Below are positions 5,647-14,299 of a DNA stretch of 21,768 nt, one piece after another. The DNA lies in the NCBI RefSeq assembly GCF_934295145.1, contig NZ_CAKRAS010000050.1, positions 1 to 21,768 on the forward strand, read 5' to 3'. A program made the translations under genes and the position numbers. Positions within the stretch are counted from its first letter, which is position 1. The number at the start of each line of letters is the position of its first letter. This DNA comes from an uncultured Eubacterium sp. GTDB lineage: Bacteria; Bacillota; Clostridia; Lachnospirales; Lachnospiraceae. The notes beneath the pieces are model-generated. The model saw only the letters and a list, made by a program, of their open reading frames with translations, did not search any database and had not been told where the DNA came from.

Positions 5647-8274
5647 ATGGCAAAAATTAGAGTTCATGAGATCGCAAAAGAATATGATGTACCGGCGAAG
5701 GAAGTAATTTCTTTCCTTCAGGGACATAATATAGAAGTAACAAATTTAAGTTCACTGGAAGATAACGCAGTGGCACTGGTCAGAGGAAAATACGGAAAGC
5801 AGGCAGGTGCTGAAACAAAAGAGCGCCCGAAGAAAAAAGCAAGCATTTCCGCTGTATACAATCCTCAGAACAGCAAGATGGGAAATCGCCGTCCGAACGG
5901 AAACCGCAATGACCGTAACGGAGACCGTCCACAGCGTAACAACAGTGACAGACCGCGTAACAATAGCGGTGAGAGACCACAGCGCAGCAACAATGGTGAG
6001 CGCCCGCAGAGAAACAATGGTGACAGACCACGTTACGATGGTGAGCGTCAGCAGAGAAATAACGGTGACAGACCACGTTTTGACGGAGACCGTCAGCAGC
6101 GCAATAATGGTGACAGACCGCAGAGAAGATACGGTGACAGACCAAACAGACAGGAAAATGGTGATAGAAATGGCCGTTATGAAAGAAAAGACAACAATAA
6201 TCAGAAAGGCTTCCAGGGCAATCGCGGCGGCGGTAATAATTTTGGAGGTAATCGAAACAATCGACAGGACGGTCAGAATCGTTCGAGAGAGACGAGAGGA
6301 CATTTAGATCAGGAAATCTCACGTATGAACCGTGACAGCGCCAAGGCACCGATCGAAGAATTGCGTGGAAAAGAGAATACACACGCAAATAAAAAGAAAA
6401 ACAAACAGGATTACGAGAGAAAGAACCGCAAACAGGAGCAGTACGTAAACCTGGAGAAGAAGACCGGACATAAAAAACGGAATGCGCAGCCACAGCCGCA
6501 GGCAGAAAAGAAGACCGATGAAGTTCGCAGCATTTCTCTGCCGGAAGTTATGACGGTACGTGAATTGGCAGAACGTATTGACGTACCGGCTTCAAAAGTC
6601 GTAGAAAAATTATTCATGCAGGGTATCCTTGCAACGGTAAACCAGGAAGTAGATTACGAAAAAGCAGAAGAGATCGCACTGGAGTTCAATTGCATTGCTG
6701 AGAAAGAAGAGAAAGTGGATGTCATTGCAGAACTTCTGAAAGAGGAAGAAGAGGATGAAAACACACTGGTTTCCAGACCGCCGGTTGTATGTGTTATGGG
6801 ACACGTTGACCATGGTAAAACATCGCTGCTGGATGCAATCCGTGAGACGCATGTAACAGACCGTGAGGCGGGTGGAATTACACAGCATATCGGTGCATCT
6901 GTAGTTCAGATCAACGGACAGAAGATCACATTCCTTGATACACCGGGACATGAAGCATTTACCGCTATGCGTATGCGTGGAGCAAATTCCACAGATATCG
7001 CAATTCTTGTAGTTGCTGCCGATGACGGTATTATGCCGCAGACAGTTGAAGCAATCAGTCATGCAAAAGCTGCTGGCATTGAGATTATTGTGGCTATCAA
7101 CAAGATTGATAAAGAGAGCGCAAACATTGATTATGTAAAACAGGGTCTTGCAGAGCAGGGACTGATTCCGGAAGACTGGGGCGGAAGCACGATCTGCGTA
7201 CCAGTATCCGCACGTACAGGAGAAGGTATCACAGAACTTCTTGAGATGGTACTTCTGACTGCGGATATCCTGGAACTGAAAGCAAATCCAAAGAGAAAAG
7301 CCCGTGGTCTTGTTATCGAGGCACAGCTGGATAAAGGACGTGGAGCTGTTGCAACCGTTCTGGTTCAGAAAGGTACATTGAAAGTCGGAGAGCCGATCGC
7401 AGCAGGAAGCAGCTATGGTAAAGTCCGCGCAATGATCGATGATAAGGGAAGACGCGTGAAAGTAGCAGGTCCATCCACCCCGGTTGAGATTCTTGGACTG
7501 AACAGTGTACCGAATGCCGGTGAGGTATTTGTTGCATGCGATTCTGAACGGGATGCAAGAAGCTTTGCTGATACTTTTGTATCACAGAACAGAGAGAAAA
7601 TGCTGGAGGAGACCAGATCCAGAATGTCTCTGGATGATCTGTTCTCCCAGATTCAGACAGGAAACTTAAAAGAACTTGAGCTGATCGTAAAAGCAGATGT
7701 TCAGGGTTCCGTAGAGGCTGTAAAACAGAGCCTGACAAAACTTTCCAACGAGGAAGTTGTTGTAAAAGTAATTCATGGTGGCGTTGGTGCTATTAACGAG
7801 TCCGATGTTTCCCTGGCTTCCGCATCCAATGCGATTATCATTGGATTTAATGTAAAACCGGATGCAACTGCAAAAGCAACTGCCGAGCAGGAGAAAGTAG
7901 ATATTCGTCTGTACTCTGTTATTTACAAGGCCATCGAAGATATTGAGGCAGCCATGAAAGGTATGCTGGATCCGATCTTCGAGGAGAAAGTCATCGGTCA
8001 TGCAGAAGTTCGTCAGATCTTCAAAGCTTCCGGCGTCGGCAACATCGCAGGTTCTTATGTCCTGGATGGTGTATTTGAGCGTAACTGCAAGGTTCGCATC
8101 ACAAGAGAAGGCAAACAGATCTTCGAAGGTGATCTGGCTTCCCTGAAACGTTTCAAAGATGACGTAAAAGAAGTAAAAGCGGGTTATGAGTGTGGTCTTG
8201 TATTTGAAGGATTTAATGACATTGCAGAGTTTGATGTTGTAGAAGCATATAAGATGGTAGAAGTACCAAGATAA
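5647..8274 (+). CDS. infB: Translation initiation factor IF-2
   Basis: An 875-residue translational GTPase that delivers fMet-tRNA to the 30S subunit. Order of parts: a first IF2_N domain (1-55, RVHEIAKEYDVPAKEVISFLQ); a long disordered basic region (about 65-290) with degenerate NGDRPQRN-type repeats; a second IF2_N-like domain (about 297-345, PEVMTVRELAERIDVPASKV); then the G domain with G1 GHVDHGKT (385-392), G2 GGITQHIG, G3 DTPGHE (431-436), G4 NKID (485-488) and G5 SARTG; then IF2 domains II, III and IV to the end. GGGAGGA lies seven bases before ATG. Codon use does not change across the gene. It is longer than many IF2 proteins because of the Arg/Asn/Asp/Gly repeats. Confidence 0.97.
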   Translation: MAKIRVHEIAKEYDVPAKEVISFLQGHNIEVTNLSSLEDNAVALVRGKYGKQAGAETKERPKKKASISAVYNPQNSKMGNRRPNGNRNDRNGDRPQRNNSDRPRNNSGERPQRSNNGERPQRNNGDRPRYDGERQQRNNGDRPRFDGDRQQRNNGDRPQRRYGDRPNRQENGDRNGRYERKDNNNQKGFQGNRGGGNNFGGNRNNRQDGQNRSRETRGHLDQEISRMNRDSAKAPIEELRGKENTHANKKKNKQDYERKNRKQEQYVNLEKKTGHKKRNAQPQPQAEKKTDEVRSISLPEVMTVRELAERIDVPASKVVEKLFMQGILATVNQEVDYEKAEEIALEFNCIAEKEEKVDVIAELLKEEEEDENTLVSRPPVVCVMGHVDHGKTSLLDAIRETHVTDREAGGITQHIGASVVQINGQKITFLDTPGHEAFTAMRMRGANSTDIAILVVAADDGIMPQTVEAISHAKAAGIEIIVAINKIDKESANIDYVKQGLAEQGLIPEDWGGSTICVPVSARTGEGITELLEMVLLTADILELKANPKRKARGLVIEAQLDKGRGAVATVLVQKGTLKVGEPIAAGSSYGKVRAMIDDKGRRVKVAGPSTPVEILGLNSVPNAGEVFVACDSERDARSFADTFVSQNREKMLEETRSRMSLDDLFSQIQTGNLKELELIVKADVQGSVEAVKQSLTKLSNEEVVVKVIHGGVGAINESDVSLASASNAIIIGFNVKPDATAKATAEQEKVDIRLYSVIYKAIEDIEAAMKGMLDPIFEEKVIGHAEVRQIFKASGVGNIAGSYVLDGVFERNCKVRITREGKQIFEGDLASLKRFKDDVKEVKAGYECGLVFEGFNDIAEFDVVEAYKMVEVPR
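5905..6170 (+). repeat. Degenerate in-frame repeats encoding an RNG/RD-rich linker of IF-2
   Basis: Short imperfect tandem units built on AAYAAYGGTGACAGACC-like sequence recur about nine to ten times, encoding NGDRPRY/NGDRPQR/NGERPQR variants at residues about 86-175. Units differ by synonymous and conservative changes and in length (8 to 15 codons), which indicates an old, selected repeat. The encoded stretch is strongly basic and likely disordered. Confidence 0.8.
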
Positions 8275-8291
8275 TCTGGAGATGGCAGAAT

Positions 8292-8657
8292 ATGAGAAAA
8301 AACAGTATTAAAAATACACGTTTAAACGAAGAGGTAATGCGTGAGTTGTCCACCATTATCCGTAATGAGATCAAAGATCCGCGGATTCATGCGCTGACCA
8401 CCGTGTCAGCGGTGCAGGTTGCGCCGGATCTGAAAACCTGTAAAGTATATATCAGTGTTCTTGGTGACAAAAAAGAGAAAGAAGACACCATTGCAGGACT
8501 GAAAAACGCAGCAGGCTACGCACGCCGCTGCCTGGCACAGTCCCTGAATCTGAGAAATACACCGGAGTTAAGATTTATTTTGGACGAATCCATCGAGTAT
8601 GGTATCGAGATGTCCAAGAAAATTGATGCACTTACAGGCGGTAAAGAGGAAGAATAA
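8292..8657 (+). CDS. rbfA: 30S ribosome-binding factor RbfA
   Basis: A 121-residue cold-adaptation and 30S maturation factor with the single KH-like RbfA fold. The sequence RLNEEVMRELSTIIRNEIKDPRIH followed by VSAVQVAPDLKTCKVYISVLGD and LRNTPELRFILDESIEYGIEMSKKI matches the family throughout and length is normal. GGAG at 8278-8281 lies ten bases before ATG. It follows infB by 17 bases and ends just before nrnA, the conserved order. Confidence 0.95.
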   Translation: MRKNSIKNTRLNEEVMRELSTIIRNEIKDPRIHALTTVSAVQVAPDLKTCKVYISVLGDKKEKEDTIAGLKNAAGYARRCLAQSLNLRNTPELRFILDESIEYGIEMSKKIDALTGGKEEE

Positions 8658-8667
8658 GAGGATGAGC

Positions 8668-9657
8668 ATGATTTCATTAGATTCATATCTGGATGGGATC
8701 ACTACCGTTGCCATTTCCGGTCATATCCGGCCGGATGGCGACTGTGTAGGTTCCTGTCTTGCTGTATACAACTACATTTGTGACAATTATCCGGACATTA
8801 TGGTGGATTTGTATCTGGAACCGATTCCGGATAAATTCCTGTTTCTGAAAAATGCAGATAAAATCCGTCATATGAAAGTGACGGACGGCAAAAAAGAGTA
8901 TGATCTTTTTATTGCGCTGGACTGCGGTGATGTAGGACGACTTGGCCTGTCAGGCCAGTATTTTGAAGTGGCTAAAAGCACATTTTGCGTGGATCATCAT
9001 ATCAGTAATCAGTCCTTTGCGGATTTTAATTACATTTTCCCAAATGCAAGCTCTACTTCAGAGCTGGTGTATCAGCTGATGGATGCGGATAAGATCACGA
9101 AAGAGATTGCTGAATGTATTTATCTTGGAATCGTACACGATACCGGCGTATTCCAATATTCCTGCACTTCTTCCAAAACCATGGAGATTGCGGGAAAACT
9201 GATGGATAAGGGCATCAATTATTCCAGAATTGTAGACGAGACATTTTATATCCGTACCTTTGCGCAGCAGCAGATTCTTGGAAAAGCACTGATGGATGCA
9301 GAACTTCATTTTGAAGGAAAATGCATTTCCAGTGTGATCAAACGGAAACAGCTGGAAAAATTCCATGTGGAGCCGAAAGATCTTGACGGTATTGTGAGTA
9401 CACTGCGTTCCACCGCGGGTGTGGAGACAGCTGTATTTGTATATCCGAATGAAAATGATACGTATAAAGTCAGCCTGCGTTCTGCTTCCTATGTAGATGT
9501 GGCTGAAATTGCCGTTGGATTTGGCGGCGGCGGACATTGCCGTGCAGCCGGTGCTTCCATTCAGGGAAAAGCAGATGAAGTCCTCAAAAAAGTGCTTGCA
9601 AAGATTGAAAAGCAGTTAAAGAACAAAGAGGAAGACGGATGTACAACGGAATCATAA
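8668..9657 (+). CDS. nrnA: DHH/DHHA1 phosphoesterase: nanoRNase/pAp phosphatase NrnA
   Basis: A 329-residue DHH-family phosphoesterase of the NrnA type, which degrades very short RNAs and dephosphorylates 3'-phosphoadenosine 5'-phosphate (known for the family). Metal-binding motifs seen are HIRPDGD (His19 to Asp25), DCGD near residue 88, the DHH triad (109-111), and the DHHA1 substrate motif GGGGH (286-290) followed by CRAAGA. ATG 8668 is chosen because AGAGG at 8657-8661 is six bases upstream; ATG 8662, two codons earlier, is possible but would abut that site. Its 3' end overlaps truB by 19 bases, implying coupling. Confidence 0.92.
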   Translation: MISLDSYLDGITTVAISGHIRPDGDCVGSCLAVYNYICDNYPDIMVDLYLEPIPDKFLFLKNADKIRHMKVTDGKKEYDLFIALDCGDVGRLGLSGQYFEVAKSTFCVDHHISNQSFADFNYIFPNASSTSELVYQLMDADKITKEIAECIYLGIVHDTGVFQYSCTSSKTMEIAGKLMDKGINYSRIVDETFYIRTFAQQQILGKALMDAELHFEGKCISSVIKRKQLEKFHVEPKDLDGIVSTLRSTAGVETAVFVYPNENDTYKVSLRSASYVDVAEIAVGFGGGGHCRAAGASIQGKADEVLKKVLAKIEKQLKNKEEDGCTTES

Positions 9658-10544
9658 ATGTATACAAAGAAAAAGGTTATACTTCTTTCGATGTAGTGGC
9701 CCGGATGCGGGGCATCTGCGGTCAGAAGAAAATCGGTCATACCGGGACGTTAGACCCGGATGCGGAAGGTGTGCTGCCGGTCTGCCTTGGAAAAGCAACC
9801 AAAGTCTGCGATATGCTGACAGACTCAGACAAGGTATACCGGGCGGTGATGCAGCTTGGTGTGGAGACGGATACGCAGGATCTGACAGGAACTGTGTTAA
9901 AAATAGGAGAAACGTCAGAACTGACCGAAACAGAAGTGAGAGAGACGATCCTTGGATTTCAAGGAGAAATCCTTCAGGTTCCGCCGATGTACTCTGCATT
10001 GAAAGTAAATGGACAGAAATTGTGTGATCTGGCCAGAGCCGGTGTGACTGTAGAGCGCAAGGCAAGACCGGTCACGATTTATGCGATTCAGGTGGAAAGC
10101 GTAGAACTTCCGTATGTAACGATGACGGTTTCCTGCTCCAAGGGTACTTATATTCGTACATTGTGTCATGATATCGGACAGAAACTTGGCTGCGGTGCAG
10201 CCATGAAGAGTCTGGTGAGGCTACAGGCAGCAGGATATCGTATCGAAGATGCATATAAACTGGATAAACTGCAGGAGTTCAAAGAAGCCGGCATATTAAA
10301 AGATGTGGTAACACCAATTGAACATGTATTTGAAGTGTATCCGGTGCTGACGACGAAGCCGGAATTTGACATTATGTTAAAAAATGGGAATAAGATGGCG
10401 TTACAGCAGTTTCAGGAAACGATAAAACCGGAACCGGAAATGAAAGTACGCGTCCGGATGTCGGATGGACGTTTTGCGGCAGTTTATGAATATCGGGAAG
10501 ATTTTGGACTGTTCCGTCCGTCAAAAATGTTTTTGGAGGATTAA
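9639..10544 (+). CDS. truB: tRNA pseudouridine(55) synthase TruB
   Basis: A 301-residue enzyme that makes pseudouridine 55 in the T-loop of tRNAs. The N-terminus GIINVYKEKGYTSFDVVARMR and the catalytic motif GHTGTLDPDAEGVL (residues 33-46, with Asp39 as the expected nucleophile) are intact, as are QVPPMYSALKVNG and SCSKGTYIRTLCHDIG. A C-terminal PUA-like tail is present in shortened form. ATG 9639 lies inside nrnA with GAGGA six bases upstream. ribF starts nine bases after its stop. Confidence 0.96.
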   Translation: MYNGIINVYKEKGYTSFDVVARMRGICGQKKIGHTGTLDPDAEGVLPVCLGKATKVCDMLTDSDKVYRAVMQLGVETDTQDLTGTVLKIGETSELTETEVRETILGFQGEILQVPPMYSALKVNGQKLCDLARAGVTVERKARPVTIYAIQVESVELPYVTMTVSCSKGTYIRTLCHDIGQKLGCGAAMKSLVRLQAAGYRIEDAYKLDKLQEFKEAGILKDVVTPIEHVFEVYPVLTTKPEFDIMLKNGNKMALQQFQETIKPEPEMKVRVRMSDGRFAAVYEYREDFGLFRPSKMFLED

Positions 10545-10553
10545 CGAGCAGGG

Positions 10554-11495
10554 ATGAAATATATAAAAGATACATTGGATTTTAAAATTGAAGAACCTTC
10601 GGTTATTACTCTTGGCAAGTTTGACGGTCTGCACAGCGGTCATCGTTATCTGATGGAGGCTATGCAGAAAGGCAAGGAGCAGGGACTCAAGAGCGTGATC
10701 TTTACCTTTGACATTCCACCGAAAGCAATTCACAAAGATACGTATAATGTGTTATCTACCAATGAAGAAAAAGCACACATTTTTGCGGAAGCAGGGGTGG
10801 ATTATCTGATCGAATGCCCGTTTACTGATGATTTCCGCCAGCTTTCCCCTTATGCATTTTTACAGATGCTAAAGGAAAAAATCAATGTAAAAATGATTGT
10901 GGCAGGCACGGATTTTCATTTTGGATTTCAGCGTGCCGGTTCCTTTCAAGAATTACAGCAGTATGCGGATGATCTCGGATATGAAGCGGTGATCGTTAAG
11001 AAAAAACAGTACAAAGGCGAGGATATCAGCAGTACGAGAATCCGTAAGGAGATCGCAGAGGGAAATATGGAAGAAGCCAATTATCTGCTTGGCTATTCTT
11101 ATTTTCTCACCGGTCCGGTGCTTCACGGCAACGAGATCGGACGAACCATCGGAATTCCGACGGCGAATCAGCGTCCGGAAGAATTTAAACTGCTTCCGCC
11201 AAAAGGGGTGTATGCGGTAGAAATTCTGGCAGATGGAAAACAGTACGACGGAATCAGCAACGTGGGATGTAAGCCGACCATCGAAGGTGTCAATCCTATG
11301 GGCGTGGAGACGTTTCTGTTTGGCTATTCCGGAGATTTGTACGGAAAGGATATCAAAGTATCGTTCCTGAAGTTTATCCGCCCGGAGCGGAAATTTGGCT
11401 CTCTGGCAGAATTGAAGGCACAGATGGACCGGGATATTTTGGTTTGCAAGGAATATCTGGATACAGTTCATTCATCACATATATGCAGGGAATGA
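10554..11495 (+). CDS. ribF: Bifunctional riboflavin kinase / FAD synthetase RibF
   Basis: A 313-residue enzyme converting riboflavin to FMN and FMN to FAD. The N-terminal adenylyltransferase has TLGKFDGLHSGHRYL and the STRIRKEI motif before the domain boundary. The C-terminal flavokinase has GPVLHGNEIGRTIGIPTANQ and KGVYAVEI. Length fits (about 310). The nearest strong ribosome binding site, GGAGGA at 10535-10540, is 13 bases upstream and shares space with the truB stop, so translation is probably coupled. It is the last gene of the rimP operon before the separate rpsO promoter. Confidence 0.95.
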   Translation: MKYIKDTLDFKIEEPSVITLGKFDGLHSGHRYLMEAMQKGKEQGLKSVIFTFDIPPKAIHKDTYNVLSTNEEKAHIFAEAGVDYLIECPFTDDFRQLSPYAFLQMLKEKINVKMIVAGTDFHFGFQRAGSFQELQQYADDLGYEAVIVKKKQYKGEDISSTRIRKEIAEGNMEEANYLLGYSYFLTGPVLHGNEIGRTIGIPTANQRPEEFKLLPPKGVYAVEILADGKQYDGISNVGCKPTIEGVNPMGVETFLFGYSGDLYGKDIKVSFLKFIRPERKFGSLAELKAQMDRDILVCKEYLDTVHSSHICRE

Positions 11496-11574
11496 TCATG
11501 TCTGCATGGGGAATTACCTGCATGTAGAGTGATGAGTGAAGGTGAGTGAACTGCAATAATATATGAAAAAGTGG

Positions 11575-11603
11575 TTTACAAGTCAGATGGAATATGATAT
11601 ATT
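11575..11603 (+). promoter_or_regulatory. Sigma-A promoter of rpsO
   Basis: TTTACA (11575-11580), a 17-base spacer and TATATT (11598-11603) make a good promoter. The predicted start near 11609-11610 would put GGCGUG at the very 5' end of the mRNA, directly before the structured leader. Confidence 0.7.
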
Positions 11604-11608
11604 AGATA

Positions 11609-11680
11609 GGCGTGAGTAAAAAGCCCATACTCAGTACCCGGACACTCCGACCGGTACTTAGTAAACACGCGTGATTGGGC
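11609..11680 (+). promoter_or_regulatory. Structured, pseudoknot-capable rpsO leader (candidate S15 autoregulatory RNA)
   Basis: Helix 1 is GCCCA (11623-11627) with TGGGC (11676-11680). Stacked on it, TACT (11628-11631) pairs with AGTA (11660-11663) and, past a C/T mismatch, AGTACC (11633-11638) pairs with GGTACT (11653-11658), topped by CGG/CCG with an ACACT loop. GCGTG at the 5' end (11610-11614) can pair with CACGC (11666-11670) in the strand between helices, which makes a pseudoknot with helix 1. The ribosome binding site starts at 11694. S15 is known to repress its own mRNA through structured leaders in several bacteria. This RNA as an S15 target is an inference. Confidence 0.6.
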
Positions 11681-11709
11681 GATTATAAAGAATAAAGGAG
11701 GAAATCAAG

Positions 11710-11976
11710 ATGATTTCAAAAGAAAAAAAAGCAGCGATTATGGCAGAGTATGGTAGAACACCAAATGACACAGGATCACCGGAAGTACAGATCGCAATCT
11801 TAACAGCAAGAATCCAGGAGCTCACAGAGCATCTGAAAGAGAACCCGAAGGATCATCATTCCAGAAGAGGTCTTCTGAAAATGGTTGGTCAGAGACGTGG
11901 TATGCTTGCTTACCTTCAGAAAAAAGATCTGGAAGGTTATCGTGCACTGATCGCAAAATTAGGCATCAGAAAATAA
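11710..11976 (+). CDS. rpsO: 30S ribosomal protein S15
   Basis: An 88-residue primary 16S rRNA-binding protein of the small subunit. The whole sequence is typical, with NDTGSPEVQIAILTARIQELTEHLKENPKDHHSRRGLLKMVGQRRGMLAYL and the usual GIRK-like C-terminus. AAAGGAGG ends eight bases before ATG. It has its own promoter and leader and precedes pnp, as in most bacteria. Confidence 0.98.
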   Translation: MISKEKKAAIMAEYGRTPNDTGSPEVQIAILTARIQELTEHLKENPKDHHSRRGLLKMVGQRRGMLAYLQKKDLEGYRALIAKLGIRK

Positions 11977-11994
11977 TAACAGTATAGCTGTCAG

Positions 11995-12021
11995 AATAGA
12001 GCGGAATTTCCGCTCTATTTT
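11995..12021 (+). terminator. Terminator-like hairpin after rpsO
   Basis: AATAGAGCGGA (11995-12005) pairs perfectly with TCCGCTCTATT (12009-12019) around a 3-base loop, followed by a short TTTT (12018-12021) and then mixed bases. The weak T-tract suggests partial termination, so rpsO would be more abundant than pnp, or an RNase processing site. Confidence 0.65.
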
Positions 12022-12043
12022 GGATTGGCGGGAGGGTTCATCC

Positions 12044-12154
12044 GAGACCGCTGATGTGTGCAAAAGGAGATTTTTACAGTTCACACGCGCATATCAAGCA
12101 TGTCTGCGACATCAAGAATATCTGTACAAGTGAACTGGGGTTTGCCCAGATCAG
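12044..12154 (+). promoter_or_regulatory. Multi-helix leader of pnp
   Basis: Long-range pairings are CTGAT (12051-12055) with ATCAG (12150-12154), and CAGTTCAC (12077-12084) with GTGAACTG (12130-12137). Local hairpins are ATGTC/GACAT (12100-12112) and GGG/CCC with a TTTG loop (12138-12147). GAGACC (12044-12049) can also close on GGTCTC (12063-12068 as counted from base 12100 plus 63, i.e. 12163-12168), just before the ribosome binding site at 12183-12188. Together they form a branched domain. PNPase autoregulates through its leader in E. coli; a similar role here is inferred. Confidence 0.5.
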
Positions 12155-12196
12155 TAGTTTCGGGTCTCCTGCCACAGTAAAGAAGGAGAGAAAATA

Positions 12197-14287
12197 ATGA
12201 AGAAAACCTATTCAATGGAATTGGCCGGAAGAACATTAAGCGTTGATATCGGTCGTGTAGCTGCACAGGCAAATGGAGCAGCTCTTATGCATTATGGTGA
12301 TACAGTTGTATTATCTACAGCAACTGCATCTGAAAAACCGCGTGAGGGAATCGATTTCTTCCCATTAAGCGTAGAGTTTGAAGAGAAAATGTATTCTGTA
12401 GGAAAAATCCCGGGTGGATTTAATAAACGTGAGGGAAAAGCATCCGAGAATGCTGTTTTAACAGCACGTGTTATCGATCGACCGATGCGTCCATTATTCC
12501 CGAAGGATTACAGAAATGATGTTACTTTAAATAACATGGTAATGAGCGTTGATCCGGAGTGCCGTCCGGAGCTTCTTGCAATGCTGGGTTCCGCTATCGC
12601 AACAAGCATTTCTGATATTCCATTCTGTGGACCGTGTGCAACCACACAGATCGGTATGGTAAACGGCGAATTTGTTGTAAACCCATCTCAGGCAGACTGG
12701 GATAACGGAGATCTTCAGTTGACGGTTGCATCTACTTCTGAGAAAGTAATCATGATCGAAGCAGGCGCAAACGAGATCAAAGAAGAGAAGATGATCGAGG
12801 CTATTTATATGGCTCATGAGATCAACCAGACAATTATCGAGTTCATCAACAAAATGGTTGCTGAGATTGGCAAACCAAAACATGAATATACAAGCTGTGC
12901 AGTTCCGGAAGAGATGTTCGCTGCAATGCGTGAGATCGTAACACCGGAAGAGATGGAAGAAGCAGTATTTACTGATGTTAAACAGATTCGTGAGGAGAAT
13001 ATCCGTGCCATCACAGAGAAACTGGAAGAGGCATTTGCAGAGAACGAAGAGTGGCTTGCAGTTCTTGGCGAGGCAGTATACCAGTATCAGAAAAAGACCG
13101 TTCGAAAGATGATCTTAAAAGATCACAAACGTCCGGATGGACGTGCCATCACACAGATCCGTCCGTTGGCAGCAGAAGTTGACCTGCTCCCTAGAGTTCA
13201 TGGTTCTGCTATGTTTACGCGTGGACAGACACAGATCTGTACCATCACAACTCTGGCTCCGTTATCTGAGGTTCAGAAAGTAGACGGACTGGATGAGAAT
13301 ATTACAAGCAAACGTTACATGCATCACTACAACTTCCCATCCTATTCTGTAGGTGAGACAAAACCGTCCAGAGGACCGGGACGTCGTGAGATCGGACACG
13401 GAGCATTAGCTGAGAAAGCATTAGTGCCGGTACTTCCGAGTGAGGAAGAGTTCCCGTATGCAATCCGTACTGTATCTGAGACATTTGAGTCCAACGGATC
13501 TACTTCTCAGGCAAGTATCTGTGCATCTACCATGTCTCTGATGGCAGCAGGTGTGCCAATCAAGAAACCGGTTGCAGGTATTTCCTGTGGTCTGGTAACA
13601 GGCGAGACAGATGATGATTACATCGTCCTGACAGATATCCAGGGTCTGGAAGACTTCTTTGGCGACATGGACTTTAAAGTAGCCGGAACACAGGATGGTA
13701 TCACAGCAATCCAGATGGATATCAAGATTCACGGACTGACAAGACCGATCGTAGAGGAAGCTATCGCAAGAACACGTGAAGCGAGACTTTACATTCTGGA
13801 TGAAGTTATGAAACCTGCTATCGCTGAGCCGAGAGCACAGGTTGGAAAATATGCACCAAAGATCATCTCCATGCAGATCGATCCACAGAAAATCGGTGAT
13901 GTTGTTGGTCAGAGAGGAAAGACGATCAATGCAATCATTGAGCAGACTGGTGTTAAGATTGATATTACAGATGATGGTTCCGTATCTATCTGTGGTACAG
14001 ACGCAGACATGATGAACCGCGCAGCAGAGCTGATCCGTATTATCGTAACAGATTTCGAGGCAGGACAGATCCTTTCTGGTAAAGTTGTAAGTATCAAAGA
14101 GTTTGGCGCATTCATTGAGTTCGCTCCTGGTAAAGAGGGAATGGTTCATATTTCCAAGATATCCAAAGAGCGTATCAATCGTGTAGAAGACGTTTTGACA
14201 CTTGGTGACAAGGTTACCGTTGTATGCCTTGGAAAAGACAAGATGGGAAGAATGAGCTTCAGTATCAAAGATGTAAAATCATATTAA
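12197..14287 (+). CDS. pnp: Polyribonucleotide nucleotidyltransferase (PNPase)
   Basis: A 696-residue 3'-to-5' phosphorolytic exoribonuclease that degrades mRNA and processes structured RNAs. Order of parts: a first RNase PH domain (about 1-225), a helical linker, a second RNase PH domain (about 310-540) with HKRPDGRAITQIRPL and the active-site FESNGSTSQASICA segment, a KH domain (about 553-612, with IGDVVGQRGKTINAIIEQTGVKIDI) and an S1 domain to the C-terminus (about 618-690, GKVVSIKEFGAFIEFAPGKEGMVHIS). Length is typical. AAGGAG at 12183-12188 is well spaced from ATG. Confidence 0.97.
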   Translation: MKKTYSMELAGRTLSVDIGRVAAQANGAALMHYGDTVVLSTATASEKPREGIDFFPLSVEFEEKMYSVGKIPGGFNKREGKASENAVLTARVIDRPMRPLFPKDYRNDVTLNNMVMSVDPECRPELLAMLGSAIATSISDIPFCGPCATTQIGMVNGEFVVNPSQADWDNGDLQLTVASTSEKVIMIEAGANEIKEEKMIEAIYMAHEINQTIIEFINKMVAEIGKPKHEYTSCAVPEEMFAAMREIVTPEEMEEAVFTDVKQIREENIRAITEKLEEAFAENEEWLAVLGEAVYQYQKKTVRKMILKDHKRPDGRAITQIRPLAAEVDLLPRVHGSAMFTRGQTQICTITTLAPLSEVQKVDGLDENITSKRYMHHYNFPSYSVGETKPSRGPGRREIGHGALAEKALVPVLPSEEEFPYAIRTVSETFESNGSTSQASICASTMSLMAAGVPIKKPVAGISCGLVTGETDDDYIVLTDIQGLEDFFGDMDFKVAGTQDGITAIQMDIKIHGLTRPIVEEAIARTREARLYILDEVMKPAIAEPRAQVGKYAPKIISMQIDPQKIGDVVGQRGKTINAIIEQTGVKIDITDDGSVSICGTDADMMNRAAELIRIIVTDFEAGQILSGKVVSIKEFGAFIEFAPGKEGMVHISKISKERINRVEDVLTLGDKVTVVCLGKDKMGRMSFSIKDVKSY

Positions 14288-14299
14288 TGAAATAAAGAC

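Noticed and set aside
5905..6170. Possible CRISPR array
   Set aside because: The repeats are degenerate, in frame, irregularly spaced and lie inside the infB coding region; there are no unique spacers.
5807..6307. A 166-codon plus-strand frame within infB
   Set aside because: An out-of-frame reading of the IF-2 repeat linker; no family match and no ribosome binding site.
5752..6493. Minus-strand open frames of 183 and 237 codons in infB
   Set aside because: Their periodic composition (VTVVSLRTLTI-like, CHRYFSADAHH-like) is just the antisense reading of the infB repeat region.
11484..11525. Terminator at the end of ribF
   Set aside because: ATGCAGG and CCTGCAT arms can pair with an imperfect stem, but there is no T-tract, so termination is not supported.
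13421..14149. A 242-codon open frame on the minus strand inside pnp
   Set aside because: It lies fully antisense to the well-conserved PNPase gene, has Cys/Ser/Leu-rich nonsense-like composition and no ribosome binding site.
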